The position numbers and the translations under genes were made by a program. A stretch of 64,000 nucleotides of DNA from GWF2-50-93 sp049297395. Its GTDB lineage: Bacteria > Verrucomicrobiota > Lentisphaeria > Victivallales > GWF2-50-93. Location: positions 1 to 64,000 of the forward strand of contig JBAQUG010000455.1 of assembly GCA_049297395.1 (NCBI GenBank), given 5' to 3'. Positions 16,570 to 25,708 of the stretch are shown one piece after another. Position 1 is the stretch's first letter. The number at the start of each line of letters is the position of its first letter. The notes under the pieces are model-generated. The model was not told the origin of the DNA. It saw only the letters and a list, made by a program, of their open reading frames with translations, and made no database searches.

Positions 16570-17844
16570 ATGTTGGTTTTTTATAATTTACTTTTCCCCA
16601 TAATCCTCCTCCTCTTCCTGCCCGGGCTGATCTACAAGCTGATAAGGCGCGGCGGAAAAAAAAGGGGATATCTTGAAAGGTTCGGAATTTATTCTGATGA
16701 GACGAAGATGTCGCTGGTGGCGCTGAAGGATCCGGTATGGATACACGCCGTCAGCGTCGGTGAAACCCAGATCGCCCTTAACTTCATTCAGAAGTGGAAA
16801 AAACGTAATCCCGTCCAGGACTTCGTGCTTTCGACCACTACCACTACGGGACAGGAAATCGCCTTCACAAAGGCGCCTGAGGGGACTGTCGTTATCTTCT
16901 CCCCGCTGGACTTCTTCCTGTTCGTAAAGCTCGCGGTCAATTTCATCAGGCCGAAGATGCTTGTGATATTTGAGACCGAACTCTGGCCGAACATGGTCTG
17001 CGAAGTTCGCAGGACCGGCGCGAAAGTCGCACTTGTGAACGCCAGGATATCCGACAGGTCCGCCGGAAGATACGAAACCTTCAGATGGTTCTTCGGCCCT
17101 ATTCTCAGACAGATGATCTGCATCTGTGCCCAAACAGAACAGGATAAGGTCAGGCTTGACGCCATTTCCGGGAAACTGCCCGTCCAAATACTCGGCAATA
17201 TGAAATTCGATCAGGAACTTCCTGCGAAGTTCGCAGAAATTGATTTCGAACAGTATTTCGGAAAAGGCAACTTTATCATCCTTCTCGGAGCAAGCACTCA
17301 TCCGCGAGAGGAAAAACTCATCGCCGGAGCATTCCTGAATCTCAAGAAGAAATATCCAGACCTTCGCTTCATATCCGTGCCGCGCCACGCGGAAAGAGGT
17401 GCGGAGATCGCAGCTGAATTTAATGGCCTTGGATTGTCATTTGCCAGACGCTCTGAAAAGACCATTCCCGAAAAGCCTGTCGAATGCCTGCTTGCCGATA
17501 CGACCGGCGAACTGCTGGGCATCATGTCGAAGTCTGACATAGTCATTGTAGGAAAATGTTTTGCCGGACATGACGAGGGGCAGAACATAATTGAGCCCGC
17601 CATCCTCGGGAAGGCTATTGTTACCGGGCCGGAAATGAAGAACTTCAGGTTTGTACACAGAGTACTCAAGGGTGTTCATGGGGTTTTCGCCGTTGAGTCC
17701 GACGATAAGCTTGAAAGCGCCATCGATAAACTTGTTTCAGACGAAAACCACAGGCTCGAGATGGGCGAAAAAGCCAGGAGTGAAATCGCGAAGCACAGAG
17801 GGGCGACCGAAAAGACAATTCAAGCTTTGGAAAAGATTTTATAA
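16570..17844 (+). CDS. waaA: 3-deoxy-D-manno-octulosonic acid (Kdo) transferase
   Basis: Adds Kdo from CMP-Kdo to the lipid A precursor at the inner membrane, which implies an LPS-bearing outer membrane. The product has an N-terminal membrane anchor followed by a GT-B fold: 'WIHAVSVGETQIAL', 'STTTTTGQE', 'FETELWPNM', 'VNARISDRS' and C-terminal 'GKCFAGHDEGQNIIEPAILGKAI', all family signatures (GT30). Length is normal. In-frame TTG (16555) and GTG (16561) codons precede the ATG at 16570, which gives the usual short anchor. Two copies of TGCGAAGTTCGCA (16999 and 17223) lie inside the gene. Confidence 0.93.
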   Translation: MLVFYNLLFPIILLLFLPGLIYKLIRRGGKKRGYLERFGIYSDETKMSLVALKDPVWIHAVSVGETQIALNFIQKWKKRNPVQDFVLSTTTTTGQEIAFTKAPEGTVVIFSPLDFFLFVKLAVNFIRPKMLVIFETELWPNMVCEVRRTGAKVALVNARISDRSAGRYETFRWFFGPILRQMICICAQTEQDKVRLDAISGKLPVQILGNMKFDQELPAKFAEIDFEQYFGKGNFIILLGASTHPREEKLIAGAFLNLKKKYPDLRFISVPRHAERGAEIAAEFNGLGLSFARRSEKTIPEKPVECLLADTTGELLGIMSKSDIVIVGKCFAGHDEGQNIIEPAILGKAIVTGPEMKNFRFVHRVLKGVHGVFAVESDDKLESAIDKLVSDENHRLEMGEKARSEIAKHRGATEKTIQALEKIL

Positions 17845-17877
17845 AGACGTGATTAGCTACGAACATGAGGTTGTTTT

Positions 17878-18804
17878 ATGATATTTATTCAAGACAAAAC
17901 AGAAAAAAACATGATCAGAATCAGGATGGAACTTCCATCCGGCGCAGAACGGCTGAAATACTCGAGCAGTCTTGTTGTCTGTGAAAATCCATTTTGTCAC
18001 TGCATGGAGCTGACCCTTCACCTGACTCTTGACAAAGAACTTTCCAGCGCAAGCGGACAAGAGAAAGCGGTCGTGTCATTTGATCTTCGTAACAATAGGC
18101 TGGACATGAGAAAGACTCCGGCTGACGATATTCCATTTGCCAGCCGGATACTGGAACAGATGGATGAAAGCGACTGGGAAATACTTTGTCAGGCCTTCTA
18201 TGCGTTAAAGCGCGAATATGCAGCGAATACGCCCATGGAGGCAATGGACTTTGACTTCAATTCGATACGTGGTGATTATTATAATTCCATTGACGACGGC
18301 AGGCTGGTGCCCTTCCACGAGGTTTTTCCTTTCCTGGATGAACTCTGCTTCGATATCAACGGTGAAGAATGCATCGCCTTGCCCATGTTCTGTCTGGCGC
18401 GCGCCTGCAAATGCACGACAGCCAACATCGAGATACATGATCTGAAAGACCAGAAAATAGACTTGTCTGTTTTCGTTGACTATAAAAAAGGCACGTTCAA
18501 CGGTTTTGAAAAACATCGTTGGAATGGGAAGGAATTGACACAGGAAAGGCTGGCCTTCATCCTGCTGGGAGCATTTCCTGACCTGTTCGCGAGGCTTCAG
18601 GAAAAACACAGGCAGCTGTCGAAACTTTATAAAATTTCACACTTGAAATATTACAGGGCAAATGCCCATCACGACAGCTGGAATTCCAACAGCCCTTTTG
18701 AGCTCCCGGCAGGACCTTTCCTGCGGGAAAAGGAAAAAGTCGGCAGAAACGATCCATGCCCCTGCGGCAGCGGGAAAAAATATAAGAAGTGCTGCCTGAA
18801 ATGA
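17878..18804 (+). CDS. SEC-C zinc-motif protein of unknown function
   Basis: A 308-residue soluble protein. Only the last 20 residues are recognisable: 'NDPCPCGSGKKYKKCC' is the SEC-C zinc-binding motif found at the end of SecA and many unrelated proteins. An N-terminal CxxxxCxC-like cluster (ENPFCHCMEL, about 37-46) might bind a second metal. The body is acidic and has no recognised domain. It follows waaA by about 30 nt but no role in LPS is implied. Confidence 0.7.
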   Translation: MIFIQDKTEKNMIRIRMELPSGAERLKYSSSLVVCENPFCHCMELTLHLTLDKELSSASGQEKAVVSFDLRNNRLDMRKTPADDIPFASRILEQMDESDWEILCQAFYALKREYAANTPMEAMDFDFNSIRGDYYNSIDDGRLVPFHEVFPFLDELCFDINGEECIALPMFCLARACKCTTANIEIHDLKDQKIDLSVFVDYKKGTFNGFEKHRWNGKELTQERLAFILLGAFPDLFARLQEKHRQLSKLYKISHLKYYRANAHHDSWNSNSPFELPAGPFLREKEKVGRNDPCPCGSGKKYKKCCLK

Positions 18805-18875
18805 TTTCCGGAAAAATATTCTTGCCGAGCTGAAGGTCAGGCATGCTGATACTAGGAAGGCAATTGGCATATGGG

Positions 18876-18906
18876 TTGACAATATTGAAAAATCCCTGTG
18901 TATGTT
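18876..18906 (+). promoter_or_regulatory. Promoter of the GH95 gene
   Basis: Consensus -35 TTGACA (18876-18881) with -10 TATGTT (18901-18906) at 19-nt spacing, or an overlapping TGTATG at 17 nt. An ATG at 18902 falls inside the -10 box, supporting the downstream start at 18932, which has AGGA (18921-18924) 7 nt before it. Confidence 0.6.
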
Positions 18907-18931
18907 GTTTTTAATATTAAAGGAAGCATCT

Positions 18932-21235
18932 ATGAAAAAAAACAGACTCTGGTACAAGACGTTTTCAGAAGAATATATGAGCGGACTTCCAATCGGTACG
19001 GGCCGTCTTGCCGCAATGATACTCGGACTTCCCGGCAAGGAGCGGATCGCCCTCAACCACGAATGGCTCTGGAGGGGTAAAAACAGGAACCGTGAAAATA
19101 AGAAATCCGCGCATCTGCTGAATGAAGTCCGTGAACTTCTTCTTGCAGGGAAGTATGAGGAAGGCACAATTAAGGGAAATGAGGCATTCGGCGGGCCTGG
19201 AGGCGTTTCCGGGAAACCTAATACCGTGGATCCGTTCCAGCCGGCCGGAGATCTATTCATTGCGACAGGACATTCCTCGGTTACGGATTATACAAGGGAA
19301 CTTGATCTTGACAATGCGGTGGTGACGGTAAAATACAGATGTGACGGCACACTCTTCAAAAGGGAATACATTGCCCATATCGGCTGCGATCTGATTATCG
19401 GACGGCTTACATCTGAAAAGCCGTTCTCTCCTGAATTCCGTCTTTCCAGAAATGAACAGGACAAGGAATGCTTCCTGCGTTTTGACGGCAACCACGAATC
19501 AATTGTGATGGACGGACAGTTCGAAGGCGGCATCGGGTTCCGAAATGAATTAAGAATCATTTCCTGCAACGGGCAAAAAACTTTCAGCGGCTGCTGCATA
19601 AAAATATCCGATGCGACAGAAATAATCTTTGCGGTCAATATTGGAACTTCAGCCAAGGCGTCTGCACCCGCCGATGAGATTGCCTCATATCCGTGGCCGG
19701 ACAAGAACTGGAAGACAATTCTCAGGACGCACAAGACAGCATATAAGAAGTTCTACGGCGGTTTGAGCCTGGATATTGATCTCAAGGAAAGCAACAAGCC
19801 CGTGGATGAAAGAATGCAGGCAATGAAAAACGGGGCGTCGGATCCCGGAATTGCGGAGCTTTATTTCAAATACGGTCGATATCTCCTGACTGCCTCCACG
19901 GCGACCGGAGAACTTCCTCCTAACCTCCAGGGAAAATGGAACGAGGATCTTCGTCCCCCATGGGAATCGGATTATCATCATGACATCAATCTCCAGATGA
20001 ATTTCTGGCCGGCCGAGGCTGGCGGTCTCCAGTATACGACCGAAGCACTGTTCAAGTATCTGGAGCGTTTTGTTCCGCATGGAAGAAAAGCCGCGAAGGA
20101 TCTGTACGGATGTGACGGAATATATCTGCCCATCCAGACGGATCCATGGGCAAGAGCAACTCCGGAATCGTTCGGATGGGCTGTCTGGGTTGGCGCCGCT
20201 CCATGGCTGGCGCAGCATTTCTGGTGGCATTATGAATTTGAACAGGATAATGAATTCCTGCGGAAGCGGGCCTATCCTTTCTTCAAGGAAGTCGCAGCGT
20301 TTTTCGAGACGTATCTGATAGAGGACAGGAGCGGTACCCTTCAGATAGTCCCCTCGCAGTCGCCGGAAAACCGTTTTGTCGGAGGGGGTAAGCTTGCTTC
20401 CACGCTCTGCGTGTCGGCGACAATGGATGTGATTCTTGTGAAAAACGCTTTGGAATATGCGCTTAGTTCTGCAAGGATCCTTGATGTAGACCATGACAGG
20501 CAGAAGGTATGGGAGGCTATAATAAAAAAACTTCCGGCGCTCAAGATCGGAAAGCACGGACAGCTTCTTGAGTGGAACGAGGAGTTCGAAGAGGTTGAGC
20601 CGGGACATCGTCATTTGTCCCATCTCATCGGACTCTATCCCGGCGACAATCTTGATCCGGCAGAAACTCCAGAACTCTGGAAGGCCGCCCTTGTTTCCCT
20701 TGATAGGAGACTCTCTGCGGGCGGCGGGCACACTGGCTGGAGCCGTTCCTGGGTGGCCTGCCTGTTTGCGAGGATTGGAAAGCAGGCCGAGGCGTGGGAC
20801 CACTTGAATCATCTGATTGCGGACTTCGCAACTGTTACGCTCCTCGATCTTCATCCTCCGCGGATTTTCCAGATTGACGGGAATTTCGGAGGGACAGCAG
20901 CGGTGCTGGAGATGCTCATGCAGAGCTATCACGGCGAAATCCATCTTCTTCCGACATTGCCGGAGGCCTGGCCGAAAGGATCGGTAAAAGGTCTCCGCGC
21001 AAGAGGCGCCTTCAGCGTAGATATTGAATGGGTGGGCGGGAAACTCGAAAAAGCTGTCATACGATCCCTGAAAGGAAACCTTTGCAGAATAAAAAATGCA
21101 TCAGGTGATTTAATGGTACAAGATGACAGCGGGAATCAGATTTTACTTGAAAGATCCGGAAATTGCATTTCATTCCCTACTGCGAAAGATGGAAGATATA
21201 TTTTATTGGAAGAAACAAAGACGACGTCGATATGA
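18932..21235 (+). CDS. Glycoside hydrolase family 95 alpha-L-fucosidase (or related alpha-galactosidase)
   Basis: A 767-residue enzyme. The N-terminal beta-domain begins 'WYKTFSEEYMSGLPIGTGRLAAMILG' and 'LNHEWLWRG', typical of GH95. The (alpha/alpha)6 barrel has 'NLQGKWNEDLRPPWESDYHHDINLQMN' in short pieces, and 'LLEWNEEFEEVEPGHRHLSHLIGLYPG' supplies the conserved Glu/Asp and His region. The family inverts alpha-1,2-fucosyl linkages; some members act on L-galactose. No signal peptide is seen, so the enzyme should act in the cytoplasm on imported oligosaccharides. It overlaps the KilA-N gene by 4 nt (ATGA). Confidence 0.85.
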   Translation: MKKNRLWYKTFSEEYMSGLPIGTGRLAAMILGLPGKERIALNHEWLWRGKNRNRENKKSAHLLNEVRELLLAGKYEEGTIKGNEAFGGPGGVSGKPNTVDPFQPAGDLFIATGHSSVTDYTRELDLDNAVVTVKYRCDGTLFKREYIAHIGCDLIIGRLTSEKPFSPEFRLSRNEQDKECFLRFDGNHESIVMDGQFEGGIGFRNELRIISCNGQKTFSGCCIKISDATEIIFAVNIGTSAKASAPADEIASYPWPDKNWKTILRTHKTAYKKFYGGLSLDIDLKESNKPVDERMQAMKNGASDPGIAELYFKYGRYLLTASTATGELPPNLQGKWNEDLRPPWESDYHHDINLQMNFWPAEAGGLQYTTEALFKYLERFVPHGRKAAKDLYGCDGIYLPIQTDPWARATPESFGWAVWVGAAPWLAQHFWWHYEFEQDNEFLRKRAYPFFKEVAAFFETYLIEDRSGTLQIVPSQSPENRFVGGGKLASTLCVSATMDVILVKNALEYALSSARILDVDHDRQKVWEAIIKKLPALKIGKHGQLLEWNEEFEEVEPGHRHLSHLIGLYPGDNLDPAETPELWKAALVSLDRRLSAGGGHTGWSRSWVACLFARIGKQAEAWDHLNHLIADFATVTLLDLHPPRIFQIDGNFGGTAAVLEMLMQSYHGEIHLLPTLPEAWPKGSVKGLRARGAFSVDIEWVGGKLEKAVIRSLKGNLCRIKNASGDLMVQDDSGNQILLERSGNCISFPTAKDGRYILLEETKTTSI

Positions 21236-22053
21236 ATAAAAAACGAACAATAAGCGTAAAAGGTTCTTCAATCTCGGTCATTGAAATCAATGGCCAGGAT
21301 TATATATCGTTGACGGACATGGTGAGGAACTATGAGGATGGTTTATCCCTGATTGAAAAATGGTTGCGCAATAAAAACACTGTGGAGTTTCTCGGAATCT
21401 GGGAGAGAATAAACAACCCGGATTTTAATTCCCCCGAATTCGAGGGAATTATGTTGGAAGCCGGTCTAAACCGATTTACTCTATCTGTTAAAAAATGGAT
21501 TTCTACGACAAATGGAATTGGATTGCTTGCTAAAACAGGCAGGTACGCAAGTGGAACTTTTGCACACAAGGATATAGCCTTTGAATTTGGCTCCTGGCTT
21601 AGTGCTGAGTTTAAATTATATCTAATCAAGGAATTCCAGAGGCTAAAAGAGGAGGAAGGCGGCCGTCTCAAACTCGAGTGGAGCCTTCAACGGACACTTG
21701 CAAAGATAAATTATCGTATCCATACCGACGCTATAAAGGATAATCTAGTGCCTTCTTGTTTGACCAAACAGCAGATTTCAACTGTATATGCTAACGAAGC
21801 AGATACTCTTAATGTCGCCTTGTTCGGCAAAACGGCATTGGAATGGCGTGAGCTGAATCTTGAAAAAGAAGGCAATATTCGGGATAACGCGAGCCTCGAA
21901 CAGCTTGTGGTTCTTACAAATCTTGAAAGCATAAACGCGTTGTTGATCAGGCAAGGTCTTCCTCAAGGGGAAAGGCTTGTAAAGCTCAACGAGGTGGCCA
22001 TATCCCAGATGAAATCGTTGTTATGCAATAAAACTCTTAAAAAACTAAAATGA
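21232..22053 (+). CDS. KilA-N domain protein
   Basis: A 273-residue protein. The N-terminal half ('DYISLTDMVRNYEDG...IEKWLRNKNTVEFLGIWE', 'KTGRYASGTFAHKDIAFEFGSWLS') is a KilA-N domain, a DNA-binding fold common in phages and large DNA viruses and also scattered in host-associated bacteria. The C-terminal half is alpha-helical without a known domain. Base composition is visibly more AT-rich than the flanking genes, suggesting acquisition. It starts within the GH95 stop codon (ATGA) and ends 20 nt before thiC, so it would be cotranscribed with both. Its function there is unknown. Confidence 0.8.
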   Translation: MNKKRTISVKGSSISVIEINGQDYISLTDMVRNYEDGLSLIEKWLRNKNTVEFLGIWERINNPDFNSPEFEGIMLEAGLNRFTLSVKKWISTTNGIGLLAKTGRYASGTFAHKDIAFEFGSWLSAEFKLYLIKEFQRLKEEEGGRLKLEWSLQRTLAKINYRIHTDAIKDNLVPSCLTKQQISTVYANEADTLNVALFGKTALEWRELNLEKEGNIRDNASLEQLVVLTNLESINALLIRQGLPQGERLVKLNEVAISQMKSLLCNKTLKKLK

Positions 22054-22072
22054 ATGTCATAGATTGGAACAC

Positions 22073-23368
22073 ATGAAAATAAATACGCAGATAGCCAGGG
22101 CGAAGAGGGGCGAGATTAGTTCTGAAATGAAGAAGGTAGCGAAGAGTGAATTCCTTTCGCCTGAACTCATACGCAAGCAGGTCGCAACCGGAAAGATCGT
22201 GATCCCAGCCAACCCCAGGCATAAGAACCTCCAGCCGGTTGGAATAGGAAAAATCCTTCGTACGAAGATTAATGCTAACATCGGTAATTCAGGTCTGTCC
22301 AGCTGTCTCAACGAGGAGATTGCAAAACTCAAGATCGCCTTGAAGTATGGTGCCGATACCGTGATGGACCTCAGCACTGGCGAGAACATTTGCGAAATTC
22401 GCAAGAAAATTGTCCAGATTAGTGTTGCACCTGTCGGAACTGTTCCTATCTATGAGGCGGTAAGCCTTGTGGAGAAACCTGAAGACCTCACGATCGATCT
22501 TCTTCTTGAAGTCGTAGAGCGTCAGGCGGAGCAGGGGGTGGACTACATGACTATCCATGCCGGACTTCTCAGGAGCCATGTCCCGCTGGCGATGAAGAGG
22601 ATGCTTAGGATCGTAAGCCGCGGCGGTGCGATCCTCGCAAAATGGATGACTGTCCACAAAAAAGAAAATCCATTCTATGAGCACTTCGACAGGCTTCTCG
22701 CGATATGCCAGAAATATGATGTGACTCTTTCGCTTGGCGACGGACTGCGTCCGGGTTGTCTTGCGGATGCCAGCGACAAGGCGCAGTTTGCGGAACTCGC
22801 AACTCTCGGCGAGCTTGTGAAGCGCTGCCACAAGGCTGGAGTCCAGGTGATGGTCGAGGGTCCGGGACATGTTCCCCTCGATGAGATCGAGATGAACATG
22901 AAGATTGAGGACAAGATTTGCGGTGGTGCGCCGTTCTACATTCTTGGTCCGGTTGTTGCCGACTGTGCGCCGGGATACGACCATATCTCGAGCGCTATTG
23001 GTGGAGCTCTAGGAGCTTTCCACGGAGCCGCGATGCTCTGCTATGTGACTCCGAAGGAACATCTCGGACTTCCCGAGCTTGAAGACGTTAGGAACGGAGT
23101 GATCGCATACAAGATCGCTGCGCATGCTGCTGATGTCGCGCTCAAGAAGCCGCATGCCAGATGCCGTGACGACGCCATAAGCAAGGCGCGCGCTGATTTC
23201 GACTGGGAAAAACAGTTCGAACTTGCGCTTGATCCTGAGCGCGCCCGCGAATATCGCGAACAGGCGCTGAAGAAGTCGGTTACGAAAAAAGGCAAGGACG
23301 AAGCGTTCTGCACGATGTGCGGCCCGAAGTTCTGCTCGATGCGCCTGAGCAAGGAAATAGCGAAATAG
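22073..23368 (+). CDS. thiC: Phosphomethylpyrimidine synthase
   Basis: A radical-SAM enzyme converting aminoimidazole ribotide to HMP phosphate in thiamine synthesis. Of about 430 residues, it shows 'GADTVMDLSTGENI', 'PVGTVPIYEA', 'MTIHAGLL', 'SLGDGLRPGC', 'EGPGHVPLDEIEMNM', 'GGAPFYILGPVVADCAPGYDH' (in parts) and the C-terminal cluster motif CTMCGPKFC. The ATG at 22073 is preceded by GGA at normal distance; a TTG at 22064 is the alternative. There is no room upstream for a TPP riboswitch within the spacer, and no other thi gene is nearby. A perfect TGCGAAATTCGCA palindrome lies at 22391. Confidence 0.95.
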   Translation: MKINTQIARAKRGEISSEMKKVAKSEFLSPELIRKQVATGKIVIPANPRHKNLQPVGIGKILRTKINANIGNSGLSSCLNEEIAKLKIALKYGADTVMDLSTGENICEIRKKIVQISVAPVGTVPIYEAVSLVEKPEDLTIDLLLEVVERQAEQGVDYMTIHAGLLRSHVPLAMKRMLRIVSRGGAILAKWMTVHKKENPFYEHFDRLLAICQKYDVTLSLGDGLRPGCLADASDKAQFAELATLGELVKRCHKAGVQVMVEGPGHVPLDEIEMNMKIEDKICGGAPFYILGPVVADCAPGYDHISSAIGGALGAFHGAAMLCYVTPKEHLGLPELEDVRNGVIAYKIAAHAADVALKKPHARCRDDAISKARADFDWEKQFELALDPERAREYREQALKKSVTKKGKDEAFCTMCGPKFCSMRLSKEIAK

Positions 23369-23457
23369 GCACAGAGGGCGGAAGTGCGTAAGTTCGTAAG
23401 TTCTAGAGTTCGGGAGTTTTTAGACTTAAAACTTAAAACATAAAGCTTAAAACTATT
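23369..23457. repeat. Degenerate repeats between thiC and the GH29 gene
   Basis: The spacer contains a copy of 'aggcacagag', two copies of GTAAGTTC and three copies of CTTAAAA-like words. It is low-complexity sequence without coding potential. No clear ribosome-binding site precedes the ATG at 23458. Confidence 0.5.
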
Positions 23458-24723
23458 ATGAAACATTTTGGGGATGGGCGGGACTGGTTTTTCAAAAATC
23501 GTTATGGGATGTTCATACACTGGGGGCTTTATGCCATTGATGGCTGGCACGAGCAGGTGCAGTGGCGCCGGAACATTCCCAAGGAGACATACGTAAGACG
23601 TGTCGGCCAGTTCAATCCGGTGAAATACAATCCCGATGCGTGGGTGCGGCTTGCCAAGGAGTCCGGCATGGACTACATGATTTTCGTCACCAAGCACCAT
23701 GATGGATTCTGCATGTGGGACACGAAGGAGACGGATTACAATGTGATGCGCACTCCTTACGGCAAGGATCTCCTTGCGATGCTCGCAAAGTCATGCAGGA
23801 AAGCCGGAATCAAGCTGTGCCTCTATTATTCATGTCCTGACTGGAATCATCCCAACTCGATCAACCAGGGCGGCGATCATGAGCTGCTGAAGCAGAACTT
23901 CGGCGACGAACCTGATATAAGGAAATATATCTCCTACGTGAAACGACAGGTAACGGAACTTTGTTCGAACTATGGCAGGATACATGGATTTTTCTGGGAC
24001 ATCCCGCCCCGTGTCAAAGATTCTTCGATAAACAAATTGCTGAGGACGCTTCAGCCGGGGATCATGATAAACGACCGCGGCTACGACAAGGGGGATTATG
24101 ACACTCCGGAGCGGAAAGTCCCGGAAGGTGGTGAGTTTTCGCGTCCGACGGAGGCGTGCCAGTCAGTCGGTGACCAGAGCTGGGGCTACCGGAAGAATGA
24201 GGATTATTATACACGGCGATTCCTGATGCAGGGCATTGCAAAGATAATCTCCATGGGCGGGAACTATGTATTGAATGTCGGACCGAAGCCTGATGGGACA
24301 ATTCCCGGGGAGTCGGCTGAGGTTCTCCGGGACATCGGGAAATGGTATAGGCGGGTGAAGCCTGCGATCACTGCCACGCCAGCGTCGAAATATCTTGATC
24401 ACGAGAACTTCATGCTGACCCGAGACGGCAATAAGTTGTATGTCGTCTGCCACAAGGATCTGCCGACATCCGGGATTGTCCTCTCTCCAATAGGAATCAT
24501 GCCAGAGCGGGCATCGCTTCTCAACAATGGCGGGAAGCTTGCTGTGAAGCTTGAGATAACTCCGAAGCATTATCGCAGCCGGCCGTTCTTGCACGTCCAG
24601 GGTATTCCTGTGGAGAGCTTTGCCAATGAACCGGTAGTGATAAAACTGGAATTCAAATCCCTTTCCGACAAGATCCTTGACGGGATGGCGGCAAGGGCGA
24701 AGAGCAAGGAATATATTTTCTGA
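23458..24723 (+). CDS. Glycoside hydrolase family 29 alpha-L-fucosidase
   Basis: A retaining fucosidase of 421 residues. The catalytic barrel begins directly at the N-terminus: 'WFFKNRYGMFIHWGLYAI', 'YMIFVTKHHDGFCMWD', 'CLYYSCPDWNHP', the nucleophile Asp in 'IHGFFWDIPP', and 'GNYVLNVGPKPDGTIP'. A short beta-sandwich C-terminus follows. No signal peptide is visible, which suggests a cytoplasmic enzyme like the GH95 protein encoded 4.5 kb upstream on the same strand. Together the two enzymes could remove differently linked fucoses from imported host or algal glycans. Confidence 0.9.
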   Translation: MKHFGDGRDWFFKNRYGMFIHWGLYAIDGWHEQVQWRRNIPKETYVRRVGQFNPVKYNPDAWVRLAKESGMDYMIFVTKHHDGFCMWDTKETDYNVMRTPYGKDLLAMLAKSCRKAGIKLCLYYSCPDWNHPNSINQGGDHELLKQNFGDEPDIRKYISYVKRQVTELCSNYGRIHGFFWDIPPRVKDSSINKLLRTLQPGIMINDRGYDKGDYDTPERKVPEGGEFSRPTEACQSVGDQSWGYRKNEDYYTRRFLMQGIAKIISMGGNYVLNVGPKPDGTIPGESAEVLRDIGKWYRRVKPAITATPASKYLDHENFMLTRDGNKLYVVCHKDLPTSGIVLSPIGIMPERASLLNNGGKLAVKLEITPKHYRSRPFLHVQGIPVESFANEPVVIKLEFKSLSDKILDGMAARAKSKEYIF

Positions 24724-25096
24724 CAAGATGCGCGGGTGGGTGAAGTCAGGAGAATGTAGACCAGGACTCCAACGTCCAGCAGCTCCAGTGGTATTACCAG
24801 CACAGGCGCGCGATTTAGTGTCTTTATTTCACAGTTCTATGTCTTAAGCGTATATAAAATCCGAATCTCGAAGCACGAAAACCGAAACAAGCTCGAAATA
24901 ATGAAAACATCAATTCTTAAAACAATGTTTGAAACATTTGAAAATTCATTAATTCCCAGTTTGTTTCGAATTTCGATATTCGGATTTGAGTTTGGGTTGC
25001 GGGCAGAGCCCGCCTCAGAGGTTGCCTTTGGAAATTGAAATTGCAGCTCTCCGCCTGTAGATTAAGGCTCCCAATATTAATTTAAATCAAGGTTCC
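24724..25096. repeat. 373-nt spacer with an imperfect long inverted repeat
   Basis: No gene is seen. AATCCGAATCTCGAAGCACG and following bases (about 24860-24897) form an imperfect inverted pair with about 24957-24989 (GTTTGTTTCGAA...ATTCGGATTT). The AT-rich loop is itself partly symmetrical (ATGTTTGAAACATTTG). A hairpin GCGGGC-aga-GCCCGC sits at 24999-25013. Confidence 0.55.
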
Positions 25097-25708
25097 ATGA
25101 AAAGATTATCATATTTGTCAATGATTGTGTGTTGTTCAGTGTTCCTCGTGTCATGTGCCCTGTTCAATTCTGATGACGACAGCCCCCTGGATGTAAACAG
25201 CATCCTGAAATTGAAGCCTGGAGACAAAATCTATACTGCGCACAATATGTGGTTTGATGATAGCAATCAGATTTTCCAGATACACTACCATAAGGGAAAG
25301 ATCCTGCCATTCGGATCCGAAGTGAATATCATTGAGGCGCATCAGTTTGAGATTACGTTCAAGGATGTCGCGGGCGGGGAGACCTACAAGCTTTCGGTCC
25401 TGAAGAAATTCGCGATGTTCAAGACGGAAGGCTATATGAAGCGGCTGTTCACCACAAAGTCCCCGGAGAAGCTTGTTGAAGGGATCGCCCCTGCCGTCCT
25501 TGAGAATATAAGGAAAGGTGCAGTTGGAAAGGGCATGTCCAAGAATGAAGTTCTTCTCTGCTATGGATATCCATCGCCCCACAGGACTCCTTCCATCAGC
25601 GAGGACTCCTGGATATACTTCAAATCACCGTCCGAGACGGTGAGGGTTTTATTCAGCAGAAAAGGACAGGTAATAGACATCATCAAACAGGAAGAGGTGA
25701 AAAAGTGA
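25097..25708 (+). CDS. SmpA/BamE-like lipoprotein
   Basis: A 203-residue predicted lipoprotein. A basic start and hydrophobic stretch lead to the lipobox 'LVSC' with the lipidated Cys at about residue 20. The C-terminal part, 'GAVGKGMSKNEVLLCYGYPSPHRT...DSWIYFKS...VLFSRKGQVIDI', follows the fold pattern of SmpA/OmlA (BamE-like) domains. The central region is unassigned. The last codons overlap the start of the downstream decarboxylase (GTGA), so the two are translationally coupled. A role in envelope assembly is possible but not shown. Confidence 0.6.
   Translation: MKRLSYLSMIVCCSVFLVSCALFNSDDDSPLDVNSILKLKPGDKIYTAHNMWFDDSNQIFQIHYHKGKILPFGSEVNIIEAHQFEITFKDVAGGETYKLSVLKKFAMFKTEGYMKRLFTTKSPEKLVEGIAPAVLENIRKGAVGKGMSKNEVLLCYGYPSPHRTPSISEDSWIYFKSPSETVRVLFSRKGQVIDIIKQEEVKK

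Noticed and set aside
19685..20944. 419-codon open frame on the strand opposite the GH95 gene
   Set aside because: It is a shadow of a well-supported enzyme gene; the product has no recognisable domain and is rich in Arg/Pro/Phe as expected of antisense translation.
22054..22072. TPP riboswitch ahead of thiC
   Set aside because: Only 19 nt separate thiC from the previous gene and no THI-box sequence is visible there.
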